A DNA stretch of 52,355 nt, taken from Patescibacteria group bacterium. GTDB lineage: Bacteria > Patescibacteriota > Patescibacteriia > SG8-24. Numbering within the stretch: the stretch's first letter is position 1; each line of letters opens with the position of its first letter. The notes beneath the pieces were generated by a model. That model did no database searches and was not told the origin of the DNA. It saw nothing but the letters and a program-made list of their open reading frames with translations. The stretch lies in NCBI GenBank assembly GCA_028714475.1, contig JAQTNC010000004.1, forward strand, positions 31,584 to 83,938. Reading direction: 5' to 3'. Positions 1 through 8,933 of the stretch are shown one piece after another. The translations under genes and the position numbers were made by a program.

Positions 1-26
1 GCTGCGCTTCGCTCAGGGTATATATT

Positions 27-54
27 TTATGCCCTGAGCTTGTCGAAGGGCATC
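27..54. repeat. Dispersed palindromic repeat, 'empty' form TTTATGCCCTGAGCTTGTCGAAGGGCATC
   Basis: CCCTGAGCTTGTCGAAGGG core; related copies at 15694-15740, 15757-15797, 29695-29724 and 37827-37902. Confidence 0.7.
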
Positions 55-133
55 CTCGTTCAGGGATAATTTATCTGTTTTTAGCCAAATATTTTTTCAT
101 CTCGCGGCCGCCGCGGAAACCACCCCCACCCCC

Positions 134-162
134 TTGACACTTATCCCCAAACGTGGTAAATT
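134..162 (+). promoter_or_regulatory. Candidate sigma70-type promoter (TTGACA-N17-TAAATT)
   Basis: TTGACA 134-139, 17-nt spacer, TAAATT 157-162, just upstream of structured RNA candidate. Confidence 0.55.
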
Positions 163-167
163 TCCCT

Positions 168-320
168 GTTGCCACCTGAACCGGCCTTTAAAGGCAACTC
201 AACACCCCAGTGATTCGCGCTCACGACAAGCATGGGGATTATTCCGAGGGTAGATCGGGTTCCGACTCGACCATTTCTCGGAAGAATCTTCTTGAGCGCG
301 ACTCATTGGGGTGTTTTTTG
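168..320 (+). ncRNA. Candidate structured small RNA, unassigned family, rod-shaped
   Basis: 5' hairpin GTTGCC(168-173)/GGCAAC(193-198); long stem 201-223 pairs with 293-315; inner stem 238-248 pairs with 277-287; ends in T6 (314-319); no ORF follows on this strand. Confidence 0.55.
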
Positions 321-354
321 TTGACTATCGAATGACTGATGATATATGTGGTTT

Positions 355-480
355 GCCGCGGGTCCTGCCGCTCCGCACCCCGGACGTGCTCCCCCTCACC
401 ATTTCCGTCGGTGAGGAAAACGGAGCGGAAATGGTGAGGGGTGCGCGCGACCGGGGTCCCCGCTCCGCGTCACCCGCGGC
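355..480. repeat. Nested palindromic element, family A copy 1
   Basis: Outer stem GCCGCGGGT/ACCCGCGGC; inner perfect 15-bp stem CCCTCACCATTTCCG/CGGAAATGGTGAGGG; shares long exact blocks with 38394-38599. Confidence 0.7.
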
Positions 481-509
481 GTCATTCTTTGTCGGGGTGG
501 TGGGTGTAT

Positions 510-559
510 GCGCTCGGCCATCAAATCCCTCCGTTCGCGAACGGAGGGATGGCCTCGCG
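510..559 (+). repeat. GCGCTCGGCC-[hairpin]-GGCCTCGCG element
   Basis: Frame shared with 38181-38227 and 38320-38366; internal hairpin CCCTCCGTTCGCGAACGGAGGG. Confidence 0.7.
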
Positions 560-632
560 TAAGGGATATCTTTTTTTTTCGACAGCAATTCAAAAACCAC
601 CGGCGGGGGCCGGTGGCTTTTGTTTTATTCCC

Positions 633-2594
633 TTATTGCGCGGGGGTGCCGGTTGCGCCAGCGGAGTCTGCCGTCGGCAAGTCCGCGCCGGCCGTCGCTG
701 CGTCGGCAGCAGCCTTGGCCGGATCGACTCCGACCAGGCAGACTTCGCCCCACGGCACGTAGTGGCTGTAGAAATCCTTTTTCTCGACTCGGCCGTCGGG
801 GTAGGTGACGGTGTAGGTGAAGACGGCATCCGCGCCGGCGTGGGGGCTTTCGGTGCATTTGGTCTTGCCCGGCTCCAGATCAGTCGTCTCAATCACCTTT
901 TTCTCCGGCGGCGGCGTGATGTTGTAGACGCGGGAGGCGGTCTGTTCAGCCTTGCGCCCGTCGGAAACGCCCCAGAAGGTGAAGGAGAGCTTGTTGCCCT
1001 CGATGGCCGTGAGGAAAAGGATGGGGTGGCCGGTGTCGTTCTTGAACTTGAGGTCCGGCCACGGCTCGTAGATGGTGGCGTCCTTGCCGGCGCCGATGTA
1101 TTTGCCGTTGCCGTCCTTTTCGTAATAGGAAACGCGGTAGGAATGGTTGCGCCGCTCCAGGATGGGCAGGCCGGCGGCGAGGGCGACGCGGAAGGTGGTC
1201 GTGCCGATTTGGCAGAGGCCGCCGCCGTATTCGGGCACGGTCTTGTTTTGCTTGATGACCAGCTCCTTCAGGTAGCCTTTGGTGCCGTCAATGGTGCCGA
1301 GCGCCTGGAGCAACGAGAAGTCGGCGTCCGCGGGGATGATCAGGCCGTCGAGGCTCTTGGCGCCGACGCCGATGTTGATGCGGCGGTTCTTGGGGCTGCC
1401 CGCGAAATTGGATTCACCGGTGCCGAGGGCTTCCTTGAATCCGTAAGGCGCCGAGGCGGTGGCCGTGTCCAGGTTCGGCGGCGTCGTTTTGGCGACGAGG
1501 ACGAGTGGCATGGCGACCGGCGTGGCGCCGAAGACGGCCTCGTCAACGGACGCAACCGCCGCTGTCTCGTCCACCTCCTCGCCGTCAACGCTCGGCACGA
1601 ATTTGGTGACGCGATCGTCCGTCATCTCGAAGACGGCGTCCGTCGGCAGCACGGCCACGGCCGCGGCGCGGGCTTTGATGTCGGCCCCGGCCTTGTCAGG
1701 GCTGATGCCGAGATGGAAGCCATCGCCCTCCACCTTGACGGCGGTGAGCCACGAGGCCAGCTGGCGCTCGGTGACGGTCCAGCGCAGGGTGCGGAACTGC
1801 AATTCCAGAGGGGCACGGTCGAGCGCGGTTGGGACGTCGGAACGCAGGGGCTCCAGGTCCGCTGTCTTGACTTGGGCGGTGTCCTCGAAGAAGCGCAAGG
1901 CAATGGGCGGCGTGGCCGCGAGGTGCCGGATGCGGTTCTCGGCCGCCTTCAGCACCGCCTCCGTGTCCAGTCGGTAACCGGAACGGTCGGGCTCGATGGT
2001 GATGACGGGCTGGCCATTCGCGTCGAGGGTGGCGGAAAAGGCGGCGTCGCGCGGCGGCTCCGGCGGTTGTGGCGCTTTGACGCGGATGGCGTCGGCCAGG
2101 ACCTGTTGGTCAATGGTCACGGGCAAGTCCACGGTCACGCCGAAGACGTATGACTGCAGGCGTTCGGAGGTCGCGGTCACGGTACCGCCGTCACGTCCGA
2201 CGGCCATGGCATCTTGTACGGCCTTGGCGAGGTCGAAGCGAGCGGCTGGTGCCGTGAGGCCTTCTTCCGGGGCGGCTATCGCGACTTGGAAATGCTCATC
2301 GCCGGAAAGGATCTCCAAACGGAAGGATTTGACCGCGGCATCGACGGCCTTGGTCGCCTCGGCGGCGCTCAAGCCCCCGACTTCCACCGGGCCGATGGCG
2401 ACGCCTTGGACAATGCGACCGGATTCGGCCTCTACGGTGAAGCCAGCAAAACCCGCGGCCACTACGAGCGCGATCAGCAAGAAAATTGCCAAGGCATGAA
2501 CGCGCTTGGCCCAGCGACGGCGACCGGTCTTGGAACGGCCGCCGGTCATCTTGGTCGAGAGGAAACTGCCGAATTTTCCGGAGGCGGCGGACAT
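633..2594 (-). CDS. VanW family protein with N-terminal TM and peptidoglycan-binding-like domains
   Basis: 653 aa; TM near N-terminus; GGGLCQIGTTTFRVALAAGLPILERRNHSYRVSYY is VanW-like. Confidence 0.85.
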   Translation of the reverse strand: MSAASGKFGSFLSTKMTGGRSKTGRRRWAKRVHALAIFLLIALVVAAGFAGFTVEAESGRIVQGVAIGPVEVGGLSAAEATKAVDAAVKSFRLEILSGDEHFQVAIAAPEEGLTAPAARFDLAKAVQDAMAVGRDGGTVTATSERLQSYVFGVTVDLPVTIDQQVLADAIRVKAPQPPEPPRDAAFSATLDANGQPVITIEPDRSGYRLDTEAVLKAAENRIRHLAATPPIALRFFEDTAQVKTADLEPLRSDVPTALDRAPLELQFRTLRWTVTERQLASWLTAVKVEGDGFHLGISPDKAGADIKARAAAVAVLPTDAVFEMTDDRVTKFVPSVDGEEVDETAAVASVDEAVFGATPVAMPLVLVAKTTPPNLDTATASAPYGFKEALGTGESNFAGSPKNRRINIGVGAKSLDGLIIPADADFSLLQALGTIDGTKGYLKELVIKQNKTVPEYGGGLCQIGTTTFRVALAAGLPILERRNHSYRVSYYEKDGNGKYIGAGKDATIYEPWPDLKFKNDTGHPILFLTAIEGNKLSFTFWGVSDGRKAEQTASRVYNITPPPEKKVIETTDLEPGKTKCTESPHAGADAVFTYTVTYPDGRVEKKDFYSHYVPWGEVCLVGVDPAKAAADAATAGADLPTADSAGATGTPAQ

Positions 2595-2606
2595 GGTCAG
2601 TAGGTG

Positions 2607-3113
2607 TCAGCGTTCTATCACGTCAATGCGGTGGCTGCGGGTCAGTTTAGGGAGGCGGACGGTCAGGATGCCGTTCTGGAGCGCGGCGGTAATCTGGTCA
2701 GCGACGATTTCCGAAGGCAGGACAAGGGTGCGGGAGAAGGAACCCCAATGGCATTCGCTGACGACGAGGCGACCGGACCGGAAGTCATCGTCGTGGTGGC
2801 GCTCACCGCGGATGGTCAGCAGGTCGTTATGCACGAAAACTTCCAGGTCTTCGGGATTGACGCCAGCGATGGCCGACCGGATGACGATTTCGTCGTCGGT
2901 CTCGTGAACGTCAACCGCCAATTGGCCCTCGACCCCCTCGGCCAGCCAATCGTCGGCGGCCGCGGTTTCCTTGGTCAGGGGTTCGGCGGCCTCCGGGAAG
3001 AGGAGCATATCCTCGTCGGATCCCGAGCCGGGTTGTTGTTTAAGCGATAGGTTTATTCCCATAGACGTGTGTATCTTTAGTCCGAGTATAACACCGCGCC
3101 GAGTTGTCAACAA
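2607..3113 (-). CDS. Hsp20/alpha-crystallin family small heat shock protein
   Basis: ACD features: DEIVIRSAIAGVNPEDLEVFVHNDLLTIRGER...FSRTLVLP...ALQNGILTVRLPK. Confidence 0.85.
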   Translation of the reverse strand: MLTTRRGVILGLKIHTSMGINLSLKQQPGSGSDEDMLLFPEAAEPLTKETAAADDWLAEGVEGQLAVDVHETDDEIVIRSAIAGVNPEDLEVFVHNDLLTIRGERHHDDDFRSGRLVVSECHWGSFSRTLVLPSEIVADQITAALQNGILTVRLPKLTRSHRIDVIER

Positions 3114-3244
3114 GCGAAATTATAGGTCGGGACGGCCATCACGCTGGCCAGCGCGACCAGGCCAGTCTTTCCCTGACATTTCCTAAAAGGTGCTATAATG
3201 GAACAAATATTTTTTTCGCCGAATCCGGCTCAACCAAAAACCGT

Positions 3245-4045
3245 ATGTATATTCCGCTTATAGTCATCGTCCTCCTCCTCCTTTTGGCCTGCTTACGTCA
3301 GGTCAACCAGTACGAGCGCGGCGTCAGGTTCACCATGGGGCGCTTCTCAAGCGTCGCGGAACCGGGTTGGCGCATCGTCATCCCCGTTTTCCAGAGCATG
3401 ACCAAGGTGGATATGCGCCTCAAGGCCGTGGACGTGCCCCCACAGGAAGCCATTACCAAGGACAACGTCTCGGCCAAGGTCAACGCCGTCATCTACTATA
3501 AGGTGGTCGATTCCGCCAAGGCCATCATTGAGGTTGAGTCGGCTTATTACGCGGTGCTCCAGCTCGCCCAGACGACCATGCGCAACATCGTCGGCGAATG
3601 CACGCTCGATGAGCTGTTGTCCCAACGCCAGCAGATTTCCGACAAGATTGAGAGCATCGTGGACAAGGTGACGCTGGATTGGGGCGTCGAGGTCACGTCG
3701 GTCGAGCTCAAGGACATCAACCTGCCGACCGACATGGTCCGCACCATCGCCAAGCAGGCCGAGGCCGAGCGCGAACGGCGGGCCGTCATCATCAATGCCG
3801 AGGGCGAGGTGGCGGCCGCCGAGAATCTGGCCAGGGCCGCGGAAATCCTGGCGCGCCACCCAGGCGCGCTCCATCTGCGTACGCTCAATTCCATCAATGA
3901 CATCTCTTCCGACCAGTCGAACACCGTCATCTTCACCGTGCCGCTCGAGGTCCTGCAGTCGTACATCGGATACAAGAACCTGTCGGCCATCCCGAACCTG
4001 CCGCCGACCGTCCAGAAGGCGCTGGGCGCGGTGCCGCAACAGTAA
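3245..4045 (+). CDS. SPFH/band 7 family protein (slipin/stomatin-like)
   Basis: MYIPLIVIVLLLLLACLRQVNQYERGVRFTMGRF...; start at internal ATG preferred over ORF start 3104. Confidence 0.9.
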   Translation: MYIPLIVIVLLLLLACLRQVNQYERGVRFTMGRFSSVAEPGWRIVIPVFQSMTKVDMRLKAVDVPPQEAITKDNVSAKVNAVIYYKVVDSAKAIIEVESAYYAVLQLAQTTMRNIVGECTLDELLSQRQQISDKIESIVDKVTLDWGVEVTSVELKDINLPTDMVRTIAKQAEAERERRAVIINAEGEVAAAENLARAAEILARHPGALHLRTLNSINDISSDQSNTVIFTVPLEVLQSYIGYKNLSAIPNLPPTVQKALGAVPQQ

Positions 4046-4048
4046 TAA

Positions 4049-4078
4049 AAAAGCCGCTCCGTGAGGGGCGGCTTTTTC
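4049..4078 (+). terminator. Intrinsic terminator
   Basis: AAAAGCCGCTCCGTGAGGGGCGGCTTTTTC hairpin plus T-run. Confidence 0.8.
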
Positions 4079-4091
4079 GGATGGGTTCAAA

Positions 4092-5738
4092 TCACTTTCC
4101 TTTGCCTTCAATCGGCTCGTCCGTCAGTAGGCTGATGAAGAAGGTCGTGCCGTTTGGCGAGGTTTCGAAACGGATGTCGCCGCCCATGAGCTTCACGAAT
4201 TGCTTGGCGAGGTAGAGGCCGAGACCCGCCCCATGCGTCTCCCCGCCCTGGTTGATGTTCTCGGTCTTGATGTCGAAAATGGTGGCCCGTGCCTCCCTGG
4301 GGATGCCACTCCCGCTGTCGCTCACGGCCAACTCAACGATGCCGGGTCGGCCGGGTTGGCTGTAGATTTCGACGTCGGAGCCGTCCGGGCCGTACCTGAT
4401 GGCGTTGTCAACGATGTTCCGCAAGGCCTCTGCGGCTTTGAGGCGGTCGACCCAAACGCCGATGTCCGTCGGCACGTTCACGATGAATTTGATTTTTTTA
4501 TCGGCGGCCACGGAGCGCAGCGGCTTCAGGGCGTCTTCCACGATATCCGAAAGAGGGATCTTGGCGGCGCTGATCTTGAGCACGCCGCGCTCGATGCGGG
4601 ACATGTTGAGGATGTCATCAATCAGCTTGGCGGCATTGCGGACGATGATGTGCATGTCCATCACCGGTTCCTTCATTTCCTGGGGTAAGCGATGCTCGTC
4701 GAAAAAGGCCTCGACAATCCAGGCCATTTCCGTAATGGGCGCCCGTAGCTGATGGGAAATCAGGGAGACCGTGCTTCTCTCGCGCTCATAAGCGGCTTGA
4801 AGGAGTCGGCGTCGACGTTCGAGGGCAATCATGAGGGCACCGAGAATGGCCACCACAAAGAGCGCGAAAAAGGCATAGACAACGGTCTGTTTCAGGTAGA
4901 TGGGTTGTCCGGTGTTGAAGACCCGAATGATCCAGACCTGGTCCGCGACGCTGATTTGCTTCGAGCTTTGAATGGAGCTCGTCGGCACGGTCGGCGGATT
5001 GGTTGTTATCTCGCTGTCGCCGACCGGATTGATGATGTGCCGTCCGTCGGCCGTAAAGATGTCAGTGCCGCCCATCGGCACCGTGATATTGTTCGCTACG
5101 ACATCCCCATCCAGCCCCTTGGCATAGAGAGTCTCGGCGGCACGGGACAGGAAAGATTCCAAGCCGACGACAACCACGGCACTGCCAAGGTAGTCGTTGC
5201 CTTTGTAAACGGGATGGAAAAGCACGAAACCTGGATAGCCTTGGCGCAACATGTGTGGCGGCGTGCTGGTGGAGATGTGCCGCAGCTTGGCGGCCTTGAG
5301 TGCGGTAATTCGTTCGGTGTTGATTTTGACTGACGTGCCAACCGTCTTCAGGTTGGCGTCATTTTCGGGGAAGACGAAGCGGACGGTGTCGTTCGCGTCA
5401 ACCCACTCAAGGGTCACTTGTCGGTCGAGGCCGGTCAGGGCTAGTTCGGAAAACGTCGTGAACCCGTCATGCGTCACTTCTTGTGAAGCGGCTTGCAGGC
5501 CAGCCAGGCTTTGTGCGAAAAGCAGGAGGTGTTGGGCCTCACCGTTGATGATGGCCGCGACATCAGAGGTGTTGTTGGCGGTGAGCTGTTCATCCGCCAG
5601 GCGGTTCAGGCGATAGACTATAAGAACGCTGGCCGCCGTGGTCGCCAAAAGAGCCACTAGGGACAGGCTGATGGACAAGGGCAAGGCCTTCAGGCGCATA
5701 TCACTCGTATTATACAAAATTTTTCGCGGTTGAGCCAT
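4092..5738 (-). CDS. Membrane sensor histidine kinase
   Basis: H-box SLISHQLRAPITEMAW; N/G boxes NIVDNAIRYGPDGS, GAGLGLYLAKQFVKLMGG. Confidence 0.9.
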   Translation of the reverse strand: MAQPRKILYNTSDMRLKALPLSISLSLVALLATTAASVLIVYRLNRLADEQLTANNTSDVAAIINGEAQHLLLFAQSLAGLQAASQEVTHDGFTTFSELALTGLDRQVTLEWVDANDTVRFVFPENDANLKTVGTSVKINTERITALKAAKLRHISTSTPPHMLRQGYPGFVLFHPVYKGNDYLGSAVVVVGLESFLSRAAETLYAKGLDGDVVANNITVPMGGTDIFTADGRHIINPVGDSEITTNPPTVPTSSIQSSKQISVADQVWIIRVFNTGQPIYLKQTVVYAFFALFVVAILGALMIALERRRRLLQAAYERERSTVSLISHQLRAPITEMAWIVEAFFDEHRLPQEMKEPVMDMHIIVRNAAKLIDDILNMSRIERGVLKISAAKIPLSDIVEDALKPLRSVAADKKIKFIVNVPTDIGVWVDRLKAAEALRNIVDNAIRYGPDGSDVEIYSQPGRPGIVELAVSDSGSGIPREARATIFDIKTENINQGGETHGAGLGLYLAKQFVKLMGGDIRFETSPNGTTFFISLLTDEPIEGKGK

Positions 5739-5803
5739 GCCAAGAAGTTCTGTTGTCGTGACGACCGTCGCTTGGTAAAGTAGGTCGAGACATTGGTCAT
5801 CAT

Positions 5804-7522
5804 ATGAAAGGTTTCCTGTTATTCACTTGGAAGCTGCTCAGACCGCACCGGGGCATCTTGTGGCTGTGCGGCGGTTTGGCCGTGGTCGCGGCGGCACTCG
5901 ACACCGCTGGCCCGCTGCTTATGGGGCGGGTGTTGGATGCGGCGGGTCAGCGAACGGCCTTGCCGGGTTTGTTCATGCTGGTGGTGGCGTGGGCCGTCTT
6001 GCGGCTCGTGGCCGAGACGACGCGCAACTACTTGGCCCTGCGCGGGGATTTTCTGGCGAGCGAAGCCAGCATCGCGGTTTTCCGCGATTTCGCGGCCCGC
6101 ATCCTGAACAAGCCGATGGCGTTCCATCACGGCACGAAGATCAGCCAGATGAACGAGCGGCTCGGTCGCCTGCGTTGGGAGATGTTCAACCTGATTTACG
6201 CCGGCCCTTTCGATTTGGCGCCGGCGGTGCTGGCGATGCTGGCCATCCTGGTTTACGTGGCCACGCTCGATTGGCGCATCGCCGTCGGGATATCGTCGGC
6301 GCTCGCGGTTTACATTTGGCTGACAGCCGAACGAACGGCGAAATATACGGAACTGCGGCGCGTCTGGGACGAGAAGGATTCGAAGGCGACCGGCATCGCG
6401 TGGGACGCGCTGCGCAACATTCTCGTGGTGAAATCCACTACCAACGAGCGGCTCATGACCGAACGTCTGGCGAGCGGCATGGCGGAGTCGCATGAGGCAT
6501 ATGCGAAAAGCAGTTGGCACGATTTCTTAACCAACATCGGGCAGACGGCGGCCGTGACCGGGGCCGGCCTGCTGACGTTGGCTTTCGGCGCGGCTGGCGT
6601 GGCGGCCGGGCGCCTCACGGTCGGTCAGCTGGCCGCGCTCATGGCTTACGCCCTGTCGATTTTTGGTTACGTCCGTTACATGAATTGGCAGTTCCGGTCG
6701 GCCCTGCGTTCCTACGCCGGATGGCGGGAGCTGAACGACGGTCTGCTTGATCCGCCGGAGGATTTCCTTTCCGGCGAGGCGGTCGCGTTCAAGGGGCAGG
6801 TCGAGTTCTGCGATGTCCATTTTTCCTATAACGAACGGCGCGCAGTGCTCAAGGATGTTTGCTTCAAGGTTCTGCCGGGAACTTCGGTCGCCGTCGTCGG
6901 CGAGTCGGGGGAGGGCAAGACGACGCTCATGGATTTATTGGGCCGTTATTACGAGCCGGACGCCGGCTCCATCCTGCTCGATGGCCGCGACATCCGCACC
7001 ATCAATCTTCGTTCGCTCCGCGAACAGATGGCTTACGTGCCGCAGGACTTGACCCTGTTTCATGAGAGCCTGGATTTCAACATCCGCTACGGGCGCATGG
7101 ATGCGACGGACGAGGAAGTGCATGAGGCAGCGCGGCTCGCCGGTTTGGGGCCGTTCATCGAATCCCTGCCGGAAAAATATGCGACCGTGGTCGGCGAGCG
7201 CGGGTTGAAGCTGTCGGGCGGAGAACGTCAGCGAGTGGCGCTGGCGCGCGCTTTCCTGCGCGATCCGCGCCTCCTGATTCTCGACGAGCCGACCTCGAAT
7301 CTCGACAGCAAGACCGAGGAAATCATCCGCGCTTCGCTCCGTCAGCTCATGGCTGGGCGAACGACCTTCATCATCGCCCATCGGCTGAAGACCGCCTCGG
7401 AAGCAGACATGATTCTCGTGCTCAAGGACGGCCGGATTGTCGAGGCTGGTCGGCATGAGGAGTTGGCGGCGCGAACTGACGGCGCCTATCGCGCCCTGCT
7501 TGACGCGCAAGGGTTGCGGTGA
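5804..7522 (+). CDS. ABC transporter, fused permease/ATP-binding protein
   Basis: Walker A GESGEGKTT; signature LSGGERQR; Walker B LLILDEPTSNLD. Confidence 0.95.
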   Translation: MKGFLLFTWKLLRPHRGILWLCGGLAVVAAALDTAGPLLMGRVLDAAGQRTALPGLFMLVVAWAVLRLVAETTRNYLALRGDFLASEASIAVFRDFAARILNKPMAFHHGTKISQMNERLGRLRWEMFNLIYAGPFDLAPAVLAMLAILVYVATLDWRIAVGISSALAVYIWLTAERTAKYTELRRVWDEKDSKATGIAWDALRNILVVKSTTNERLMTERLASGMAESHEAYAKSSWHDFLTNIGQTAAVTGAGLLTLAFGAAGVAAGRLTVGQLAALMAYALSIFGYVRYMNWQFRSALRSYAGWRELNDGLLDPPEDFLSGEAVAFKGQVEFCDVHFSYNERRAVLKDVCFKVLPGTSVAVVGESGEGKTTLMDLLGRYYEPDAGSILLDGRDIRTINLRSLREQMAYVPQDLTLFHESLDFNIRYGRMDATDEEVHEAARLAGLGPFIESLPEKYATVVGERGLKLSGGERQRVALARAFLRDPRLLILDEPTSNLDSKTEEIIRASLRQLMAGRTTFIIAHRLKTASEADMILVLKDGRIVEAGRHEELAARTDGAYRALLDAQGLR

Positions 7523-7534
7523 AATAAATAATAC

Positions 7535-8167
7535 ATGGCACCGGTCATCAGCTTTTTCACCGCCGTTATCGCCGGCTGTCTGACGTTTGCCGGTTATTGG
7601 TGGTACAACCGCAACATCGGACGCCACGAAACTCGACCCAACATCGTGGCTTGGTTTATTTGGGCCGTGGACGGCACCCTCGGCTTCCTCACTTTTTTCA
7701 CGTTCACCGGCGACGGCTTGAAGTCATTTAATTCCGGCGTGAGCGCCGCAATTTGCGTCTTGACTTTCTTGTGGGTTTTGCGTTGCGGTTACTGGCTCAA
7801 GCCGACGTCTTTGGAAATATTCAGCGGCGTGACGGCTCTGGTGGTGCTGGCACTTTGGTGGAGCGACCCGGCTGGTCCATGGGCGAACGTCACCCTTAAC
7901 GTCGCGGGCATCATTCCGTACGCCGTCACGGCGAGCGGCGTCTGGCGGGAGCCGCGCGCCGAAATGGCTGGCCCTTGGCTCGTCTGGGCCGCGGCGGGCG
8001 GGTTCTCTGTCGCGACCGTGCTGTTGCGCTGGTCAGGCCGCCCCGTTGAGCTTTTCGGGCCGGTTCTGGTGATGATCTGCAACCTGGGTGTCGGCCTGTT
8101 GGCGACACGACAGCGGTTGACCGGCGTCGGGCACATTGGGGCTGGGGCTGTCCGAGTGGTAAAATAA
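7535..8167 (+). CDS. Hypothetical multi-pass membrane protein
   Basis: 210 aa with about seven hydrophobic segments. Confidence 0.7.
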   Translation: MAPVISFFTAVIAGCLTFAGYWWYNRNIGRHETRPNIVAWFIWAVDGTLGFLTFFTFTGDGLKSFNSGVSAAICVLTFLWVLRCGYWLKPTSLEIFSGVTALVVLALWWSDPAGPWANVTLNVAGIIPYAVTASGVWREPRAEMAGPWLVWAAAGGFSVATVLLRWSGRPVELFGPVLVMICNLGVGLLATRQRLTGVGHIGAGAVRVVK

Positions 8168-8214
8168 TATTGGCTCCACCAACGGACGCCAAGAATCACG
8201 TTAATCGCCTAAAT

Positions 8215-8739
8215 ATGTCACGTTTTCTTTTTGTCATCGTTTTGATTCTTATCGGCGGCATCGTGGTCTTGGGTATTTTGGTTCGGTCCCAGAACCTCAC
8301 CATCGCCGCCTTGAGCGAGTCTGTGGCGTCGCTTTCGACGAACGTTTACGACATCGTTAAGCAGAAGGGCACGGAATTGCGTCGGACCGGCGAAATGGCC
8401 GCCACCAAGATGTCCAATCCTGCTTCACAGAACTGCAGCGGCGTGGGCGGAAAATTGAGCATCGAGAAACGGCCGGATGGCGGCGAATACGGCATCTGCT
8501 CGTTTGGGGCCAACATGGAATGCGAGGAGTGGGCGCTCATGCGCGGCGAATGCGCACAGGGCGGCGCGGACGTCAGCATGACCTCAAACGCGGCCGACCG
8601 CTTCTGCATCATCACGGGCCACGAGTTGATCAAGCCGGGCGACACGGAGAAAGCCGGCCTTTGTCGGATAGACAACAAGGAATGTTCGGCGCAGGAATAT
8701 TTCGATACCGGCGAGTGCAAGTATTCGGTGGTGGAGTAG
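8215..8739 (+). CDS. DUF333-like secreted/anchored protein
   Basis: N-terminal TM; CSGVGGKLSIEKRPDGGEYGICSFGANMECEEWALMRGEC. Confidence 0.65.
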   Translation: MSRFLFVIVLILIGGIVVLGILVRSQNLTIAALSESVASLSTNVYDIVKQKGTELRRTGEMAATKMSNPASQNCSGVGGKLSIEKRPDGGEYGICSFGANMECEEWALMRGECAQGGADVSMTSNAADRFCIITGHELIKPGDTEKAGLCRIDNKECSAQEYFDTGECKYSVVE

Positions 8740-8753
8740 TTATTCTCATCAAC

Positions 8754-8780
8754 AAAGCCGGCCCGTGTTGGGCCGGTTTT
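8754..8780 (+). terminator. Intrinsic terminator
   Basis: AAAGCCGGCCCGTGTTGGGCCGGTTTT. Confidence 0.75.
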
Positions 8781-8933
8781 GATTAATATTTATGGTTCTT
8801 TGTCGTTTGATGTGGAAACTGGGCAGATCAGGGCTGCTATTGAATCGCTTTGCCGCCCGCGCGGACAGCCCTCCGCGCCAGCCCCAGCGGGCGGCTCCGC
8901 TGTCCGCGTGGCGCGTGAGTAACGCTTATTGAA

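Noticed and set aside
168-320. SRP RNA or tmRNA
   Set aside because: No GGAA-type SRP loop motif and no tRNA-like 3' domain or tag ORF seen on either strand.
441-2153. 570-aa plus-strand ORF
   Set aside because: Antisense to the VanW gene; low-complexity GC-driven translation with no domain signature.
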